64,000 bases of DNA from Paenibacillus sp. V4I7 (GTDB lineage: Bacteria > Bacillota > Bacilli > Paenibacillales > NBRC-103111), in NCBI RefSeq assembly GCF_030817275.1, contig NZ_JAUSZD010000002.1, positions 6,138,001 to 6,202,000 of the forward strand. Direction: 5' to 3'. The notes under the pieces are model-generated. The model made no database searches. It saw only the letters and a program-made list of their open reading frames with translations, and was not told where the DNA came from. The translations under genes and the position numbers were made by a program. Position 1 is the stretch's first letter; each line of letters begins with the position of its first letter. Below are positions 8,739 to 18,579 of this stretch, piece after piece.

Positions 8739-8771
8739 TTAAACGATCGTTTAAATTAAACGTTTGTTTAA
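8739..8771. promoter_or_regulatory. Double TetR-type operator
   Basis: A perfect 16-base palindrome TTAAACGATCGTTTAA (8739-8754) is followed one base later by the near-palindrome TTAAACGTTTGTTTAA (8756-8771). Centres are 17 bases apart. The pair lies just upstream of the membrane-protein start and fits a site for the TetR protein encoded in the same operon. Confidence 0.75.
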
Positions 8772-8990
8772 ATTATAGAATGGAGCTGATAAACTGTCAA
8801 TACAAGATCAACTGACTAACGACAAGAAAATACCTTCATTAGCGACAAGAAATTCGATTTATTACGCGCTCTTTTTCGGGCTTCCGTCCTACTTGCAAAT
8901 GGTACGTCATGTCAGCGAATTCTCACGATCATCGAGGATATCCAAAGCATGCTCTCTTATGTCGCAAATCAGGTCCATTGATTATCATAA
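8772..8990. other. Intergenic region, possible decayed coding remnant
   Basis: No intact gene is present. The plus strand from 8844 to the stop at 8981 reads as 45 codons (DKKFDLLRALFRASVL...) with no start codon or ribosome site. It may be a relic, but this is weak. The word CGACAAGAA occurs twice (8820 and 8843) and recurs in other gene-free stretches of the window. Confidence 0.25.
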
Positions 8991-9035
8991 CAAAAAAACC
9001 TAGGATAAGCAGATTTTAACTACTTAGTCCCAGGT
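8991..9035 (-). terminator. Intrinsic terminator of the GH59-like gene
   Basis: On the minus strand an imperfect stem (ACCTGGGACTAAG with CTTATCCTAGGT, loop about 12 bases) runs into seven T residues. It lies about 90 bases downstream of the GH59-like stop codon. Confidence 0.75.
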
Positions 9036-9124
9036 TCGATAAACCATTGCCTTGGAAGTGCTTTTTAGCTGTTAGGATAAAGGGCTAGAATTAAGTCTAT
9101 CTCCAAATTTACAATACCGCTTAC

Positions 9125-12100
9125 TTAATCGCTTGTTATTTCAGTTAATCCTTCTACTGCTGCCTGTAAAGATGATTTTGCTGCAGCAACTTCCTCTAGT
9201 GTAGTTTGTGGATTTCTTAACAAAGCTTTTGCTTCTAATAGTGCTGAATGGAAGGTTTTCCAACTTTCCTTGGTGTAGTTTTTTGGTTCTTTATCTTGAT
9301 TTGCATCATACAATTGCTGCAGTTTTACTTTATTTACTTCAACTTTATTTGTGCCCGTAATTACATCAATACCATCCAAAACAAATGTACCGCCTTTAAC
9401 AACAATTTTAGCACTGTGATTGGTTTCTTTTAGTCCCCGAATATTATAAGATGTTTGTCTGTCTCCTTTAGAATAAATTCTAAAATTCTCATCGATTAAT
9501 TGATCATCGATATACACGTCAATTAATGCATCCGGAGTCGATCCGAATAAATTAAACCCTGATCCTTCAAAGTCGAAGATCATACTACTGTTAGGACCAT
9601 CTGCTTTAGGCGTACTGTAGATATTGACTCCACGGTAATCCATAAAGTCTTCTTTCCTTACATTATTTTTCAGAGAAACTTTTAATGTATGCGGTTTTTC
9701 TTCCAGGCCTCTTACCGAATACATCACGCCGTCGGGATTTACGCTATAGTTGCCCGCATCCATACCATCAAGTTCGAAATTATATTGTGACTTTACGCCA
9801 GTCCCAGCCAGGTAATCAATGCCTGTCCCCATGAAGTTAATCAACAAATACGGATCATCATTAAAATGCGCCCAAGCATTCGTATCATTCGAGCCCCAGG
9901 TACCAGTCTTTCTAAATGCATAAACTGTATTTGTTACACTCCCTATTTGTGTTTCATCTGATATTATATCCTTTGGACCTAATTTTTTAACTGCCATAAC
10001 AGGGTCAGTAGTTTCGATTTCTGCTTTGGTAAAGCTTATATACTTTTCTTTTGCTATTACTTTAAGTGTGTGTTCTTTATCTTCAAGATTCTCTGCAGAC
10101 CAGACCACTTGATGAATTTCGCTATTATTCACATAATTTGCTTCACCGACTAATTCACTATCTAAATAAACATCTGCTTTTCCATTTGACGGATTCGTTA
10201 TACCAAATAGCCTGATTTCAGTACCCTTAAATTTAATTTCAAAAGAAGCCCCCGTTGATCCCCAAGTATTCACACTGTTTGATGGCCAGTTTCCGGAATA
10301 GAATACTTTGTTTAAAGTCCCTGGTACCTTTGTTGAGTCCCTGAATCCTACAGTGACTCCGTTCCAAACAGGAACATCTGTTTTTGCAGTCATTTGCGTG
10401 CGGTTAAAATGCGCATATCCCGCTTGTGTATACTCCCATTTTCCAACATACCCGATTGGGTTCAATGTGTCCGTATTGTTCAAAGCTTCTTCTTCCGTAA
10501 CGAATTTCTTTCCTTGTGCACTGTCATATTTATCTGATTCATAAGTGTATCCTTTAATTGGATCTACACGTAAATTATCGATTAGGGTTGTATAATAACC
10601 GGACCCTAACGCAACTCTTCCAGCCATTACAGTAGAATCAACGTCAGCATATGCAGCGATTTCTTCTCCATCCAGATAAAGTGTAAATACATTTTCTTTA
10701 GCTTCAAATGCTAAATTATGCCAAACCTTGTTATCGAAATGTTCAATAGTTCCACTGTTTACAACTTTCCCAAGTTTAAGAATCTCGTATCTTCCATCCG
10801 AATATACACGTGCATTGTATGGAGCATGGGAATCTGTACCACCGGCTTTCACTTGTCGTACCCCAATTAAGGCATAATTACTTCTTCCTTGTACTTCAGG
10901 TGTATGCGTATCTAATAAAAAGTCATAAGAAACTTTATAATTCACCCAGCGATGATCACCCAGAGTGGTGGTTGGGTTACTGTTAGATGCTGATCCGTCT
11001 TTGCCGCCCCAGACCGCCCAATCTGCTCCAATGATGTCAGGAGTGATTTTCTGTTGTAACATATTTCCATGGGCCTTTGCATCCGGAATTTCCAGATCAG
11101 TAATTGCTGCACTTCCACCAGATAGCGGTTTAGTTGCTTTTTTAACAACTTCAAAAGCGGCTGTCTGGTCAGTGGTATAACGCGGTGTACCTCCGCGACG
11201 ATCAACATAATCTCTGCTTTTTTCATCGGTAGAATATTTATCGTATTCAAAATCATCCGTATATGGTAGAGGTAGTATAGTGTCTTTCGATGAATCAACT
11301 GGTTGTGATTGATATTCAAAACCTTCAACCTCAGATTTTTTATCTAATGTTGAAATGGTCACGACGGAATACGGTTTCACTTCAACTTCATATACACCAT
11401 CTTTTGGTGTGATTCTGCTGACATTTTTAAACCAGTTAGCATCATAATTTTGACCTTCATCTGCCCCGCGTGTTTCCCAAACATAGACCGGTGCATTCTC
11501 TTTTCCATTTAGATTTTTAGGATTAATCTTATATTTACGTGTATTCTTTGTATTATTTGCAAAAATTGTTGTGTAATCATCCGTTTCCGGATCTTTTAAT
11601 GTCATATAATTCTGAGTACTCGTATCGACATCTACACCGCCATCGAAGAAAGCTCCATCACTAAATGTTGCATCTTTAACATACATCCAGCGCTCATTTT
11701 CGGGTGTGGTGTGATCGTCATATCCGACAAAGTTCATAACATGACGAACTCCTTGCAACCCGCCATCCACTTCATAAAAACCGGACCATGGATCATACGC
11801 ACTAATCAGGTGCTTCGGATTATAGGAAGAACCTTCATAGAAGGCTGCAACCGAAGGTTGAAAATCAAATGAAACCGCATTAAGCGGATTGCTGCCAGCT
11901 CCTGTCCACGAATACACGGAAATAATACGCGAAGTTACATCAATAATCCCTGCTTTTCCTCCGAGCCCTTTATAATTTGGTTCCATATTTTCACGATAAC
12001 GAGCATTTATCATTGGTGCAATTCCCTCGGACACCCAAACTTCTTTTGGCTTTTTGCCTGCAGCAATCAGTTTATTTTGCAATTGAGTCAATTCATTTGA

Positions 12101-12919
12101 GCCAGTCAATCCGTAATGGGAACTGATTACATCAATTTCATCAATCAAATCCGGATTACCCAGCAGTGCACGACTGATTGTTGCCGTATCACGATAGCCA
12201 TCTGCGGCAACAAGCTTAATATTTTTGTAGTCTGCATCATAATTTGGCTCTTCTTTGATTATTGAAGTAAAGTATTTCAGCCATTCAACCTCATTTTTTC
12301 CATTATTATTTTGAGATCTTTCATTTTGAGAGATCCCAACATAATCTATTTTAAATCCATACTCATCATAAACGGCATCGATTGTCTGTTTGTACCATTG
12401 GTATCGATTCTCATATTCATGGTTTGCAGCACCATTCCATGTCCAACGCGGTTCACCCCATCGTAAAATTTCGGTCGTGATATCTGGGTTGATAGATTTT
12501 GCATCGGCGGCAAATTGAAACCCTGCTCCTCTGAGTACGTTTGCTGGTTCATCTGCATAACGCATGGTTGCGGGCTCAGTTCCTGAAGATGAATTAACAT
12601 CAGCACCTAACTCTACTTTGACGTGCGTTAGTCCAGCCCCTGTTTCTTTGTTAAACAGCTTATTCATTATTTCCCAATATGCTTTCGGATTCTCTTCTTT
12701 GTAATCTAACAGCAAACGAGATGTATTATTAGCTGTTACCGTTCCAAAACCTTTAAATCGGTTATATTCATCTACATTGTTTCCATCAATTGTAATTATT
12801 TTTGTAATACCTTCAGCTTTAGATTCATTTGTATCCATAAAGACAACTGACCCAAACAGCATGGAAGTAACACATAAATAACCAACGATCTTTTTAATTT
12901 TTTTTCCTTTAATTATCAT
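9125..12919 (-). CDS. Secreted GH59-like galactosidase with C-terminal binding modules
   Basis: This 1264-residue secreted enzyme is predicted to cleave terminal beta-galactosides from a glycan. A signal peptide (~residues 1-35, ending SKA-EG) is followed by a GH59/galactocerebrosidase-like domain to about residue 530. Family-like segments are RFKGFGTVTANNTSRLLLDY, HVKVELGAD, SSGTEPATMR, and the acid/base candidate E200 in SQNERS with the nucleophile candidate E298 in VWVSEG. Next comes a lectin-like domain (~550-800). Three jelly-roll-like modules share FxGTxIxLxG, VYxDxxLV and GLxxxxHTLKV patterns. A C-terminal FIVAR-like helical module spans ~1200-1264. Codon use is AT-rich relative to neighbours. 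The gene is monocistronic, with a cre box 130 bases upstream and its own terminator. The exact substrate is unknown, and beta-galactan or arabinogalactan side chains are inferred. Confidence 0.78.
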   Translation of the reverse strand: MIIKGKKIKKIVGYLCVTSMLFGSVVFMDTNESKAEGITKIITIDGNNVDEYNRFKGFGTVTANNTSRLLLDYKEENPKAYWEIMNKLFNKETGAGLTHVKVELGADVNSSSGTEPATMRYADEPANVLRGAGFQFAADAKSINPDITTEILRWGEPRWTWNGAANHEYENRYQWYKQTIDAVYDEYGFKIDYVGISQNERSQNNNGKNEVEWLKYFTSIIKEEPNYDADYKNIKLVAADGYRDTATISRALLGNPDLIDEIDVISSHYGLTGSNELTQLQNKLIAAGKKPKEVWVSEGIAPMINARYRENMEPNYKGLGGKAGIIDVTSRIISVYSWTGAGSNPLNAVSFDFQPSVAAFYEGSSYNPKHLISAYDPWSGFYEVDGGLQGVRHVMNFVGYDDHTTPENERWMYVKDATFSDGAFFDGGVDVDTSTQNYMTLKDPETDDYTTIFANNTKNTRKYKINPKNLNGKENAPVYVWETRGADEGQNYDANWFKNVSRITPKDGVYEVEVKPYSVVTISTLDKKSEVEGFEYQSQPVDSSKDTILPLPYTDDFEYDKYSTDEKSRDYVDRRGGTPRYTTDQTAAFEVVKKATKPLSGGSAAITDLEIPDAKAHGNMLQQKITPDIIGADWAVWGGKDGSASNSNPTTTLGDHRWVNYKVSYDFLLDTHTPEVQGRSNYALIGVRQVKAGGTDSHAPYNARVYSDGRYEILKLGKVVNSGTIEHFDNKVWHNLAFEAKENVFTLYLDGEEIAAYADVDSTVMAGRVALGSGYYTTLIDNLRVDPIKGYTYESDKYDSAQGKKFVTEEEALNNTDTLNPIGYVGKWEYTQAGYAHFNRTQMTAKTDVPVWNGVTVGFRDSTKVPGTLNKVFYSGNWPSNSVNTWGSTGASFEIKFKGTEIRLFGITNPSNGKADVYLDSELVGEANYVNNSEIHQVVWSAENLEDKEHTLKVIAKEKYISFTKAEIETTDPVMAVKKLGPKDIISDETQIGSVTNTVYAFRKTGTWGSNDTNAWAHFNDDPYLLINFMGTGIDYLAGTGVKSQYNFELDGMDAGNYSVNPDGVMYSVRGLEEKPHTLKVSLKNNVRKEDFMDYRGVNIYSTPKADGPNSSMIFDFEGSGFNLFGSTPDALIDVYIDDQLIDENFRIYSKGDRQTSYNIRGLKETNHSAKIVVKGGTFVLDGIDVITGTNKVEVNKVKLQQLYDANQDKEPKNYTKESWKTFHSALLEAKALLRNPQTTLEEVAAAKSSLQAAVEGLTEITSD

Positions 12920-13362
12920 TTATTAATCATTCCTTTCCATTATCCTAAATGAAACTGCTTTTCCAACAACTGTGTTTGGAAATGGTGCAATGGCGATTAC
13001 TATCTAATGGATTTTTGTTTTTTAATATACAACTATATTGAAATGATTAGAAAGCGCTTTCATTTTTTGAACTGTTCTTTACTTTAATAGTTATCCTTTT
13101 CTTTCACATTAAAACAATACCTTCTCTTATGTTCCCCCTCTCTTTATTTAAGTTTCAAATATAGTATTGTTAGTATTTTTATTATTTCATATTATCTTTC
13201 GTTTTTTATGCTATTATTTTGACTTTTTTGATGTTATCTTTACAAATGAGTACAACTTTTCAGCCAAACGAACGGGAGTTGATTCATAACGATCAACTCC
13301 TAGTAGAGATGGCAGCCATTGGACTAACGATTTCTCTAATTCCCGAACGGATTCAAGCTGCA
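12920..13362. other. AT-rich promoter region of the GH59-like gene
   Basis: This gene-free stretch holds a cre box (13049-13062) and an inverted repeat GGAGTTGAT/ATCAACTCC (13275-13283 and 13292-13300) that may end the heparinase-like transcript, although no T-tract follows. A 42-codon plus-strand frame from 13246 overlaps the end of the heparinase-like gene and has no ribosome site, so it is not called. Confidence 0.5.
13049..13062 (-). promoter_or_regulatory. cre (CcpA-binding) site
   Basis: TGAAAGCGCTTTCT on the minus strand matches the catabolite-responsive element consensus around a perfect AAAGCGCTTT core. Its position 130-143 bases upstream of the GH59-like start suggests glucose repression of that gene. 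Confidence 0.75.
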
Positions 13363-15123
13363 CTACATTGACTGTAAATCAAATCGAAACAGCTCGATGC
13401 TCTCTTTGTCATTGTTGTTTCTGCTTAGTTTTGTCATGAATACGATGTCACGTTTACCGGCATGGTCTTGCTGTTGAATTATTTCCATTTTCGTCTGAAA
13501 GCGAACCGGATCATAATGGAGCGATAAGTGGACACGAGAGTCCGCCCATATGATAGTTCCCTGTGTGATCTCAGGGCAGATTCGACTAATAAACCTCTCT
13601 TCAACCTCTGTTGCATTCGTATTCACGAAATCGATTCTATCTTCTATATTTAATACGAATGCGTCCGGACCTTCCCCACATTCCCATATAAACCTCCTGA
13701 TAAAGCCCCCCAGCTCCGCTTCCAAGGGATATGCATGTGTCAAATCAAGCTCTATTGTGGAACCCCTCTCTGTTTCCTGAACGCCGATCACCTTAGCGCA
13801 GAACTGTTTACCGGCAGCCTGATAAAAACCATTCAATACAGGGACGGAATGACCGGCGGAGGAGTTATTCAGAATCGAATATCGGCCTTCACCGAAATAG
13901 TCACGGGTATAGAATCCGCTTCCTAGATCACACAATAGATTAGTACCACCCCCATGGATGATAAAATGGCCCAGATCATTATGGTTATGGGGCTCTCCGT
14001 TATGCCCAGCTTTTGTGGAAAAAGCCGATGTATAGCTGTCGGCCCCTCTCCGGTCAATATACCAGCCTAATGTATTTAATTGGGTTAACCCTGTAGAAAA
14101 AGGAGCGCTTTCGGCTGGCATACGAGTCTCGCTCCAAGCAATGTTACGGATTAAATGGGCCCACCTGTAGCATGGATCATCATGCAAACCGGGTACGCTT
14201 TGGCTCATGACGGAAGTGCATTCACCAAACCGCTTTCCCAGATATCCCAACAATCCTGTCTGGATGGCCATTCTCTCCGGGGAATCCGAGTAATTGGCAA
14301 ATACCCCCCCTGACAAATGAACCGCTTCCGGAAATGCTGCGATTGCTCTTATTTTATCCAAATCCAACAGATCATCTAGACCCCTGGAATATTCACTCAG
14401 CATGTCTGCGAAGTAAACAAAATAACCAAAGCCGTACTCCCAATAACCGATTCCTTCTGCACAGCCACCGTCCTCCCCGTAACCGGACAAGAAGCAATTC
14501 ATCGCCGCTTTCATCCTTTGGATCATTTTCGCCAGCCGATCATCATCCTTAACAAGAAGCAGCGCTGCCATCCCAATTGTTCCTCCACATACAGCTGCCC
14601 AGTTATGCTCGGCTGTCTCCCAATGGAGTAGCTTATCACTGCTGAAAACCGGCTCAAACACCCGCCGCTCCACTTCCATTCTGACCCGCAGCTGAATATC
14701 GCTCGACAATTTGTCTTGCAAAAGAATCACAATTTCCGCCAGCGTATGAGCCGTTTCCGCTGCGAACAGGTCCACCGTGAGCGGAGAGCTCACTGAACTG
14801 CCAGCCGGCAAATGCGCAGGCAAACACCACGTGTATTCGTTGCAAATGTCCCAAATGACATCTTGCAGCGCTTCGCAATGAACCGGATTATCCGATGCCA
14901 AACTAGTCAAGGCGAGTGCAGAGAGGATTCCCCTACGGCCAAAATACACACGTTGATACTGCTCACGCTCGCCACTGTTTTCGAATAAACGAAACAATGA
15001 ATAAGTCAGCTTTGGCATCCCCTCCAACATGTAGCGTTCTATTGTTTTTAGTACCTCTTCCCGTAGATGCGCAAACTTTATGTCATTAACCAATCTCTCT
15101 CGAATCAGCTCAGCTTTCATCAT
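13363..15123 (-). CDS. Heparinase II/III-family polysaccharide lyase-like protein
   Basis: This protein of about 586 residues has the layout of heparinase II/III lyases: an N-terminal alpha-helical toroid (to ~330), then a C-terminal beta-rich domain. The conserved region HNGEPHNHNDLGHF (near residue 380) supplies His/Asn residues of the type that bind metal or catalyse in this superfamily. No signal peptide is seen, so it probably acts on imported oligosaccharides. The track start at 15132 is only two bases from the AAAGGGG site. The ATG at 15123 (MMKAEL) is better spaced. It follows yesN by 16 bases and probably ends that operon. The uronate-containing substrate is inferred from the GH88 neighbour. 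Confidence 0.78.
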   Translation of the reverse strand: MMKAELIRERLVNDIKFAHLREEVLKTIERYMLEGMPKLTYSLFRLFENSGEREQYQRVYFGRRGILSALALTSLASDNPVHCEALQDVIWDICNEYTWCLPAHLPAGSSVSSPLTVDLFAAETAHTLAEIVILLQDKLSSDIQLRVRMEVERRVFEPVFSSDKLLHWETAEHNWAAVCGGTIGMAALLLVKDDDRLAKMIQRMKAAMNCFLSGYGEDGGCAEGIGYWEYGFGYFVYFADMLSEYSRGLDDLLDLDKIRAIAAFPEAVHLSGGVFANYSDSPERMAIQTGLLGYLGKRFGECTSVMSQSVPGLHDDPCYRWAHLIRNIAWSETRMPAESAPFSTGLTQLNTLGWYIDRRGADSYTSAFSTKAGHNGEPHNHNDLGHFIIHGGGTNLLCDLGSGFYTRDYFGEGRYSILNNSSAGHSVPVLNGFYQAAGKQFCAKVIGVQETERGSTIELDLTHAYPLEAELGGFIRRFIWECGEGPDAFVLNIEDRIDFVNTNATEVEERFISRICPEITQGTIIWADSRVHLSLHYDPVRFQTKMEIIQQQDHAGKRDIVFMTKLSRNNNDKESIELFRFDLQSM

Positions 15124-15139
15124 CTCAATCATTTCCCCT

Positions 15140-16738
15140 TTATTTCAACAATCGATAATCTTTCGGTGAGTATCCGCTGTGGGTCTTAAAGAGCTTAATG
15201 AAGTAGCTGGTATTGTCGTAACCAAGGGATTCCGCGATCTGTTCTACGGTATTGCTGGACTGATCTAGTTTCTCTTTGGCCTTCTCCATCTTGACCCTTG
15301 TCACGTATTCGATGAAGGTTTCTCCGGTTTCACTCTTGAAAATTCGACTGAAATAACTAGGGTTCAAATTCAACGTCAGCGCGGCTTCTTCCATACTGAT
15401 TTTCTCATGCAGCCGTGCTGTAACGTACTTCTTTGCTTCATGGATTTCAAGCCTTTGCGAGCCCTGCTTGATTTCACCTGCCAGATGAATCTTATCCCTA
15501 ATAAACGTTATAAAAAACTGTTCAATCTCATGAAGCGTATCCATCTGTGCGACATATTGATGCAATGGTCCAATGGCATGTTGGTCTTGGAAATGTTGCA
15601 GCGAATTGTACTTTAAATCAATATCCATCATCAACTTCAAGGTCCAAGAGCGGACCGAATCTGCAGTGAAACGCTCATCCCTCAGAAATTGCATCCATTC
15701 TTTGACGACGATACCGTAATCCTGGGATTCTAAAGCTATCAATTGCCTGATCTCATCGATCGCTTTCTGGTAATAGGGAAAAATATCCGCTTCGGAGGTT
15801 TTAAATGGAATCCACTTATAAATGCTGCCCACTGATGCATAAAACCGCTGATCGTTGGCAGAAACGAGAGTTGTCATGTTCTTTTTCAATTCAAAGAGAT
15901 TTGCAGCCGGCTCGTAAGTAACAGCAGAGACCGTAATTCCGATTCGCTCAAACGCACGAAGAAGCGTTGCCAAATAACCACGAATCACCTCGTAGGGATT
16001 GATCTTCAAGTTTTTCACAAATGGGAACAAGAGGAAGGATTGTTTGGAACTGTAACGAAAACTAACGCCAAGCCGCGGCGCATCAATGATTTCATTGACA
16101 ATATTATCGAATGCAAAAGTGAACAGTTCTTCTGTTTGAAACCGTTCTTTTACTTCTAAATATCCGTTTAGGTAGAGCAAAACAGGCATGCAGGGCTGAG
16201 TAACATCTTCTATCCCGAAATGTTGGAGCTCCAGAAGCAATTTATGTTCATTGATAATGGGATTGCTGATGATATTTCGAATAAATTCATTTTTGATAGA
16301 TGAAGTATTTTGGTCAAGCACACGGACCAAACGATCGTTTTTTTGCCGTACCGCTGTACGTGCTTGAATACTTTCGGAAAGCTTCCGTAAAATTCCGGTA
16401 AGCTCTTCCGGCTGTAATGATTCTTTCAAAATATATTCTTTTACGCCAGCCTTAAGTGCTTTCTGCGCATATTGAAACTCATCATGGCAGGACAATATGA
16501 TAACCTCGAGATCCGGGTTGTTAGCTTTGACTAATTCGATCAATTCAAGGCCATTCATTCTCGGCATCCCAATGTCCGTTATGAGTACATCAGGCATTTC
16601 TATTTCACTATGCTCCAAAGCCTCACGGCCATCTGAGCACAGGGCAATCACCTCTAACCCCAATTCTTCCCATGGGATTGACTTAGAGAGAAATTCTATA
16701 ACTGGATAATGATCATCCGCAAGAATGACTTTAATCAT
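15140..16738 (-). CDS. YesN-type response regulator with AraC output domain
   Basis: This 532-residue regulator has an N-terminal receiver domain with acidic pocket D8/D9 and phosphoacceptor D55 in DVLITDIGMP. A long linker of ~300 residues follows, then a C-terminal AraC-type double helix-turn-helix (from ~430; IAESLGYDNTSYFIKLFKTH...). It overlaps the yesM-like stop by four bases (ATGA), so the kinase and regulator are translationally coupled. In this family the partner kinase senses an extracellular sugar and the regulator activates adjacent transporter and hydrolase genes. Here the targets are probably the CUT1 transporter, lyase and GH88 genes. Confidence 0.9.
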   Translation of the reverse strand: MIKVILADDHYPVIEFLSKSIPWEELGLEVIALCSDGREALEHSEIEMPDVLITDIGMPRMNGLELIELVKANNPDLEVIILSCHDEFQYAQKALKAGVKEYILKESLQPEELTGILRKLSESIQARTAVRQKNDRLVRVLDQNTSSIKNEFIRNIISNPIINEHKLLLELQHFGIEDVTQPCMPVLLYLNGYLEVKERFQTEELFTFAFDNIVNEIIDAPRLGVSFRYSSKQSFLLFPFVKNLKINPYEVIRGYLATLLRAFERIGITVSAVTYEPAANLFELKKNMTTLVSANDQRFYASVGSIYKWIPFKTSEADIFPYYQKAIDEIRQLIALESQDYGIVVKEWMQFLRDERFTADSVRSWTLKLMMDIDLKYNSLQHFQDQHAIGPLHQYVAQMDTLHEIEQFFITFIRDKIHLAGEIKQGSQRLEIHEAKKYVTARLHEKISMEEAALTLNLNPSYFSRIFKSETGETFIEYVTRVKMEKAKEKLDQSSNTVEQIAESLGYDNTSYFIKLFKTHSGYSPKDYRLLK

Positions 16739-18492
16739 GATGGCAACCCCCTAATTAGCGGAATGGAAACAGATACCACCGTACCTTGATCCAACTCACT
16801 TTCAATCTGCATCGTACACTGGTTGCCAAATAGCATGAACAAGCGGTTGTAGACGTTCGCCAACCCTATACCCGACATACCGCTTGAAGACTCGGCAATT
16901 AATTCCGATTTGCTCTTCTCCAGCTTGTTCATTAATAAGCCAAGCTCATCTTGTGTCATACCGCTGCCATCATCCTGGACTCTTACTATTAAGCGTTCAT
17001 TGCGTATTGCCGATTCGATCGTGATGATTCCTGCACGATTTTGCAAGCCATGCAGCAATGCGTTCTCAATGATCGGCTGTAATAAAAACCTCGGAACCCA
17101 TACATTTCCGGTTTCCTCGGCGATCAAGATTTGATCATGGAACGGTTCTTTTAATGTAGATTTCATCAGGTCCATATATTGTTTAGCGATGACGACCTCT
17201 TCGCTTAAAGTTACCATTTTATCTTGTTTCTGTATCGTCATACGGAGCAGTTGAGATAAGGAACTGATCAAATCAGCATTTTCCCTATCGCCATTCAACA
17301 TAATCCGCATCCGAATCGAATTTAATATATTGAACAAGAAATGCGGACTGATCTGCGCTTGCAGCATTGAAAGCTCCGCTTTCCTCGCTTGCTCCTGCTC
17401 CCCATGGATCTGTATGACCATCTGTTCAATTCTGTCTAACATTTGGTCTAAGGATCTACCTAGCTTGCCGATCTCATTAGAACCTCTTACTTCCGAACGA
17501 ATGGACAAGTTTCCGGATTCAATGCTAGAAACAACTTGTCCTAAACGGACGACGGGCTGGGTGAAACGACGCAGCATCCATACTAAGATTCCAACGAAAA
17601 CAGCTACGAATCCGATTTGCCATAAAAAATTGGCTTGATAAAATTGATTAATACTTTTGGTAGCTTGGTTATATGGCATTAAGCTCACCAATGTCCAGTC
17701 ATCGAAAGGCAGTTTAGCTGTGGCATAAAGATTAGGAACTCCATTTATATCTATAATAGGTCGATCAATCGGTTTAAGCAGTTCTTGATAATAAGGAAAA
17801 GATTCTCCCAAATTTTCTTTTCCGGAAATGATAGTTCCATTGCGGTCCAACAGCATTATATTTTGTTCGGTGTAGCTTGAGAACACAGATCGCATCCGAT
17901 TTTCGCTTATGCTTATAATGACATAAGCATATGGCTTGATAAGTGATGTCCGGAGCGTTCTGACAAATGTAATCACATAAGGATCTGTATTTTTTTCGAT
18001 GTCCAAATAATTACGATGAAAACCCAGCCAATAATTCTCATAAGCCCCCAACTGATATAACTTGCTAAACCAAGGCTCCTCCATAAACTGTAAGGGATTG
18101 AAGTCTTTATATAACAAATAATTGGAGAAGAACCTTTTATCCGTAGTCAAAACAGTTACGAAAACGCCGGACTTATCATGCGTCAAGCTATGCAATTTAT
18201 CTGTTACATAGTTTTCTGAACTGGTATACGTAGGAATCTTCAGATATGGCGTTAACTGAGAATCAATTTGAATATTGTTCGCAACACTGAACATCCCCTC
18301 TATTTGGGAATACAATTGAGTTTTAACCAGCTTCAATGATTCCTCCGCATTGGTAACAGCCTGCTTCTCAATGAGATCCTTGGTGAAGAGATTACTAAGA
18401 TAAAGAATAATGGCAAATGGAATGATCAGGCATACAAGTGAGGATAGTATGATCTGCTGCCGTAGCGATGATGTTAATCGAAACCCTTTCAT
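16735..18492 (-). CDS. YesM-type sensor histidine kinase
   Basis: This 585-residue membrane kinase has two membrane helices (about 12-32 and 290-310) flanking an extracytoplasmic Cache-like sensor. A HAMP domain (RRFTQPVVRL...) follows, then a His_kinase domain with H384 in AQISPHFLFN and an ATPase domain with N-box IIENALLHG and GxG-type DDGSGM. It phosphorylates the YesN-type regulator encoded by the overlapping downstream gene. A terminator just upstream (18539-18569) separates it from the sugar-binding protein gene, so it probably has its own promoter or read-through. Confidence 0.9.
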   Translation of the reverse strand: MKGFRLTSSLRQQIILSSLVCLIIPFAIILYLSNLFTKDLIEKQAVTNAEESLKLVKTQLYSQIEGMFSVANNIQIDSQLTPYLKIPTYTSSENYVTDKLHSLTHDKSGVFVTVLTTDKRFFSNYLLYKDFNPLQFMEEPWFSKLYQLGAYENYWLGFHRNYLDIEKNTDPYVITFVRTLRTSLIKPYAYVIISISENRMRSVFSSYTEQNIMLLDRNGTIISGKENLGESFPYYQELLKPIDRPIIDINGVPNLYATAKLPFDDWTLVSLMPYNQATKSINQFYQANFLWQIGFVAVFVGILVWMLRRFTQPVVRLGQVVSSIESGNLSIRSEVRGSNEIGKLGRSLDQMLDRIEQMVIQIHGEQEQARKAELSMLQAQISPHFLFNILNSIRMRIMLNGDRENADLISSLSQLLRMTIQKQDKMVTLSEEVVIAKQYMDLMKSTLKEPFHDQILIAEETGNVWVPRFLLQPIIENALLHGLQNRAGIITIESAIRNERLIVRVQDDGSGMTQDELGLLMNKLEKSKSELIAESSSGMSGIGLANVYNRLFMLFGNQCTMQIESELDQGTVVSVSIPLIRGLPS

Positions 18493-18538
18493 CCTCTGTC
18501 ACATTCCTCTCATTTGTAATATGCCCCATAAATTAGGA

Positions 18539-18569
18539 AAACAAGGACCTGGTGAACAGGTCCTTGTTT
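18539..18569 (-). terminator. Intrinsic terminator of the CUT1 transporter operon
   Basis: A perfect 13-bp stem (18539-18551 paired with 18557-18569; AAACAAGGACCTG) with a five-base loop is followed on the minus strand by TTTTCC. It lies ten bases after the solute-binding protein stop. Confidence 0.85.
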
Positions 18570-18579
18570 AAGCATAACA

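Noticed and set aside
8739..8771. Mobile-element terminal inverted repeats
   Set aside because: The palindromes are adjacent and sit in a promoter beside a TetR gene, which fits operators rather than element ends.
13246..13374. 42-codon plus-strand frame (MSTTFQPNERELIHND...)
   Set aside because: No ribosome site, overlaps the end of the lyase-like gene and contains a hairpin. Insufficient support.
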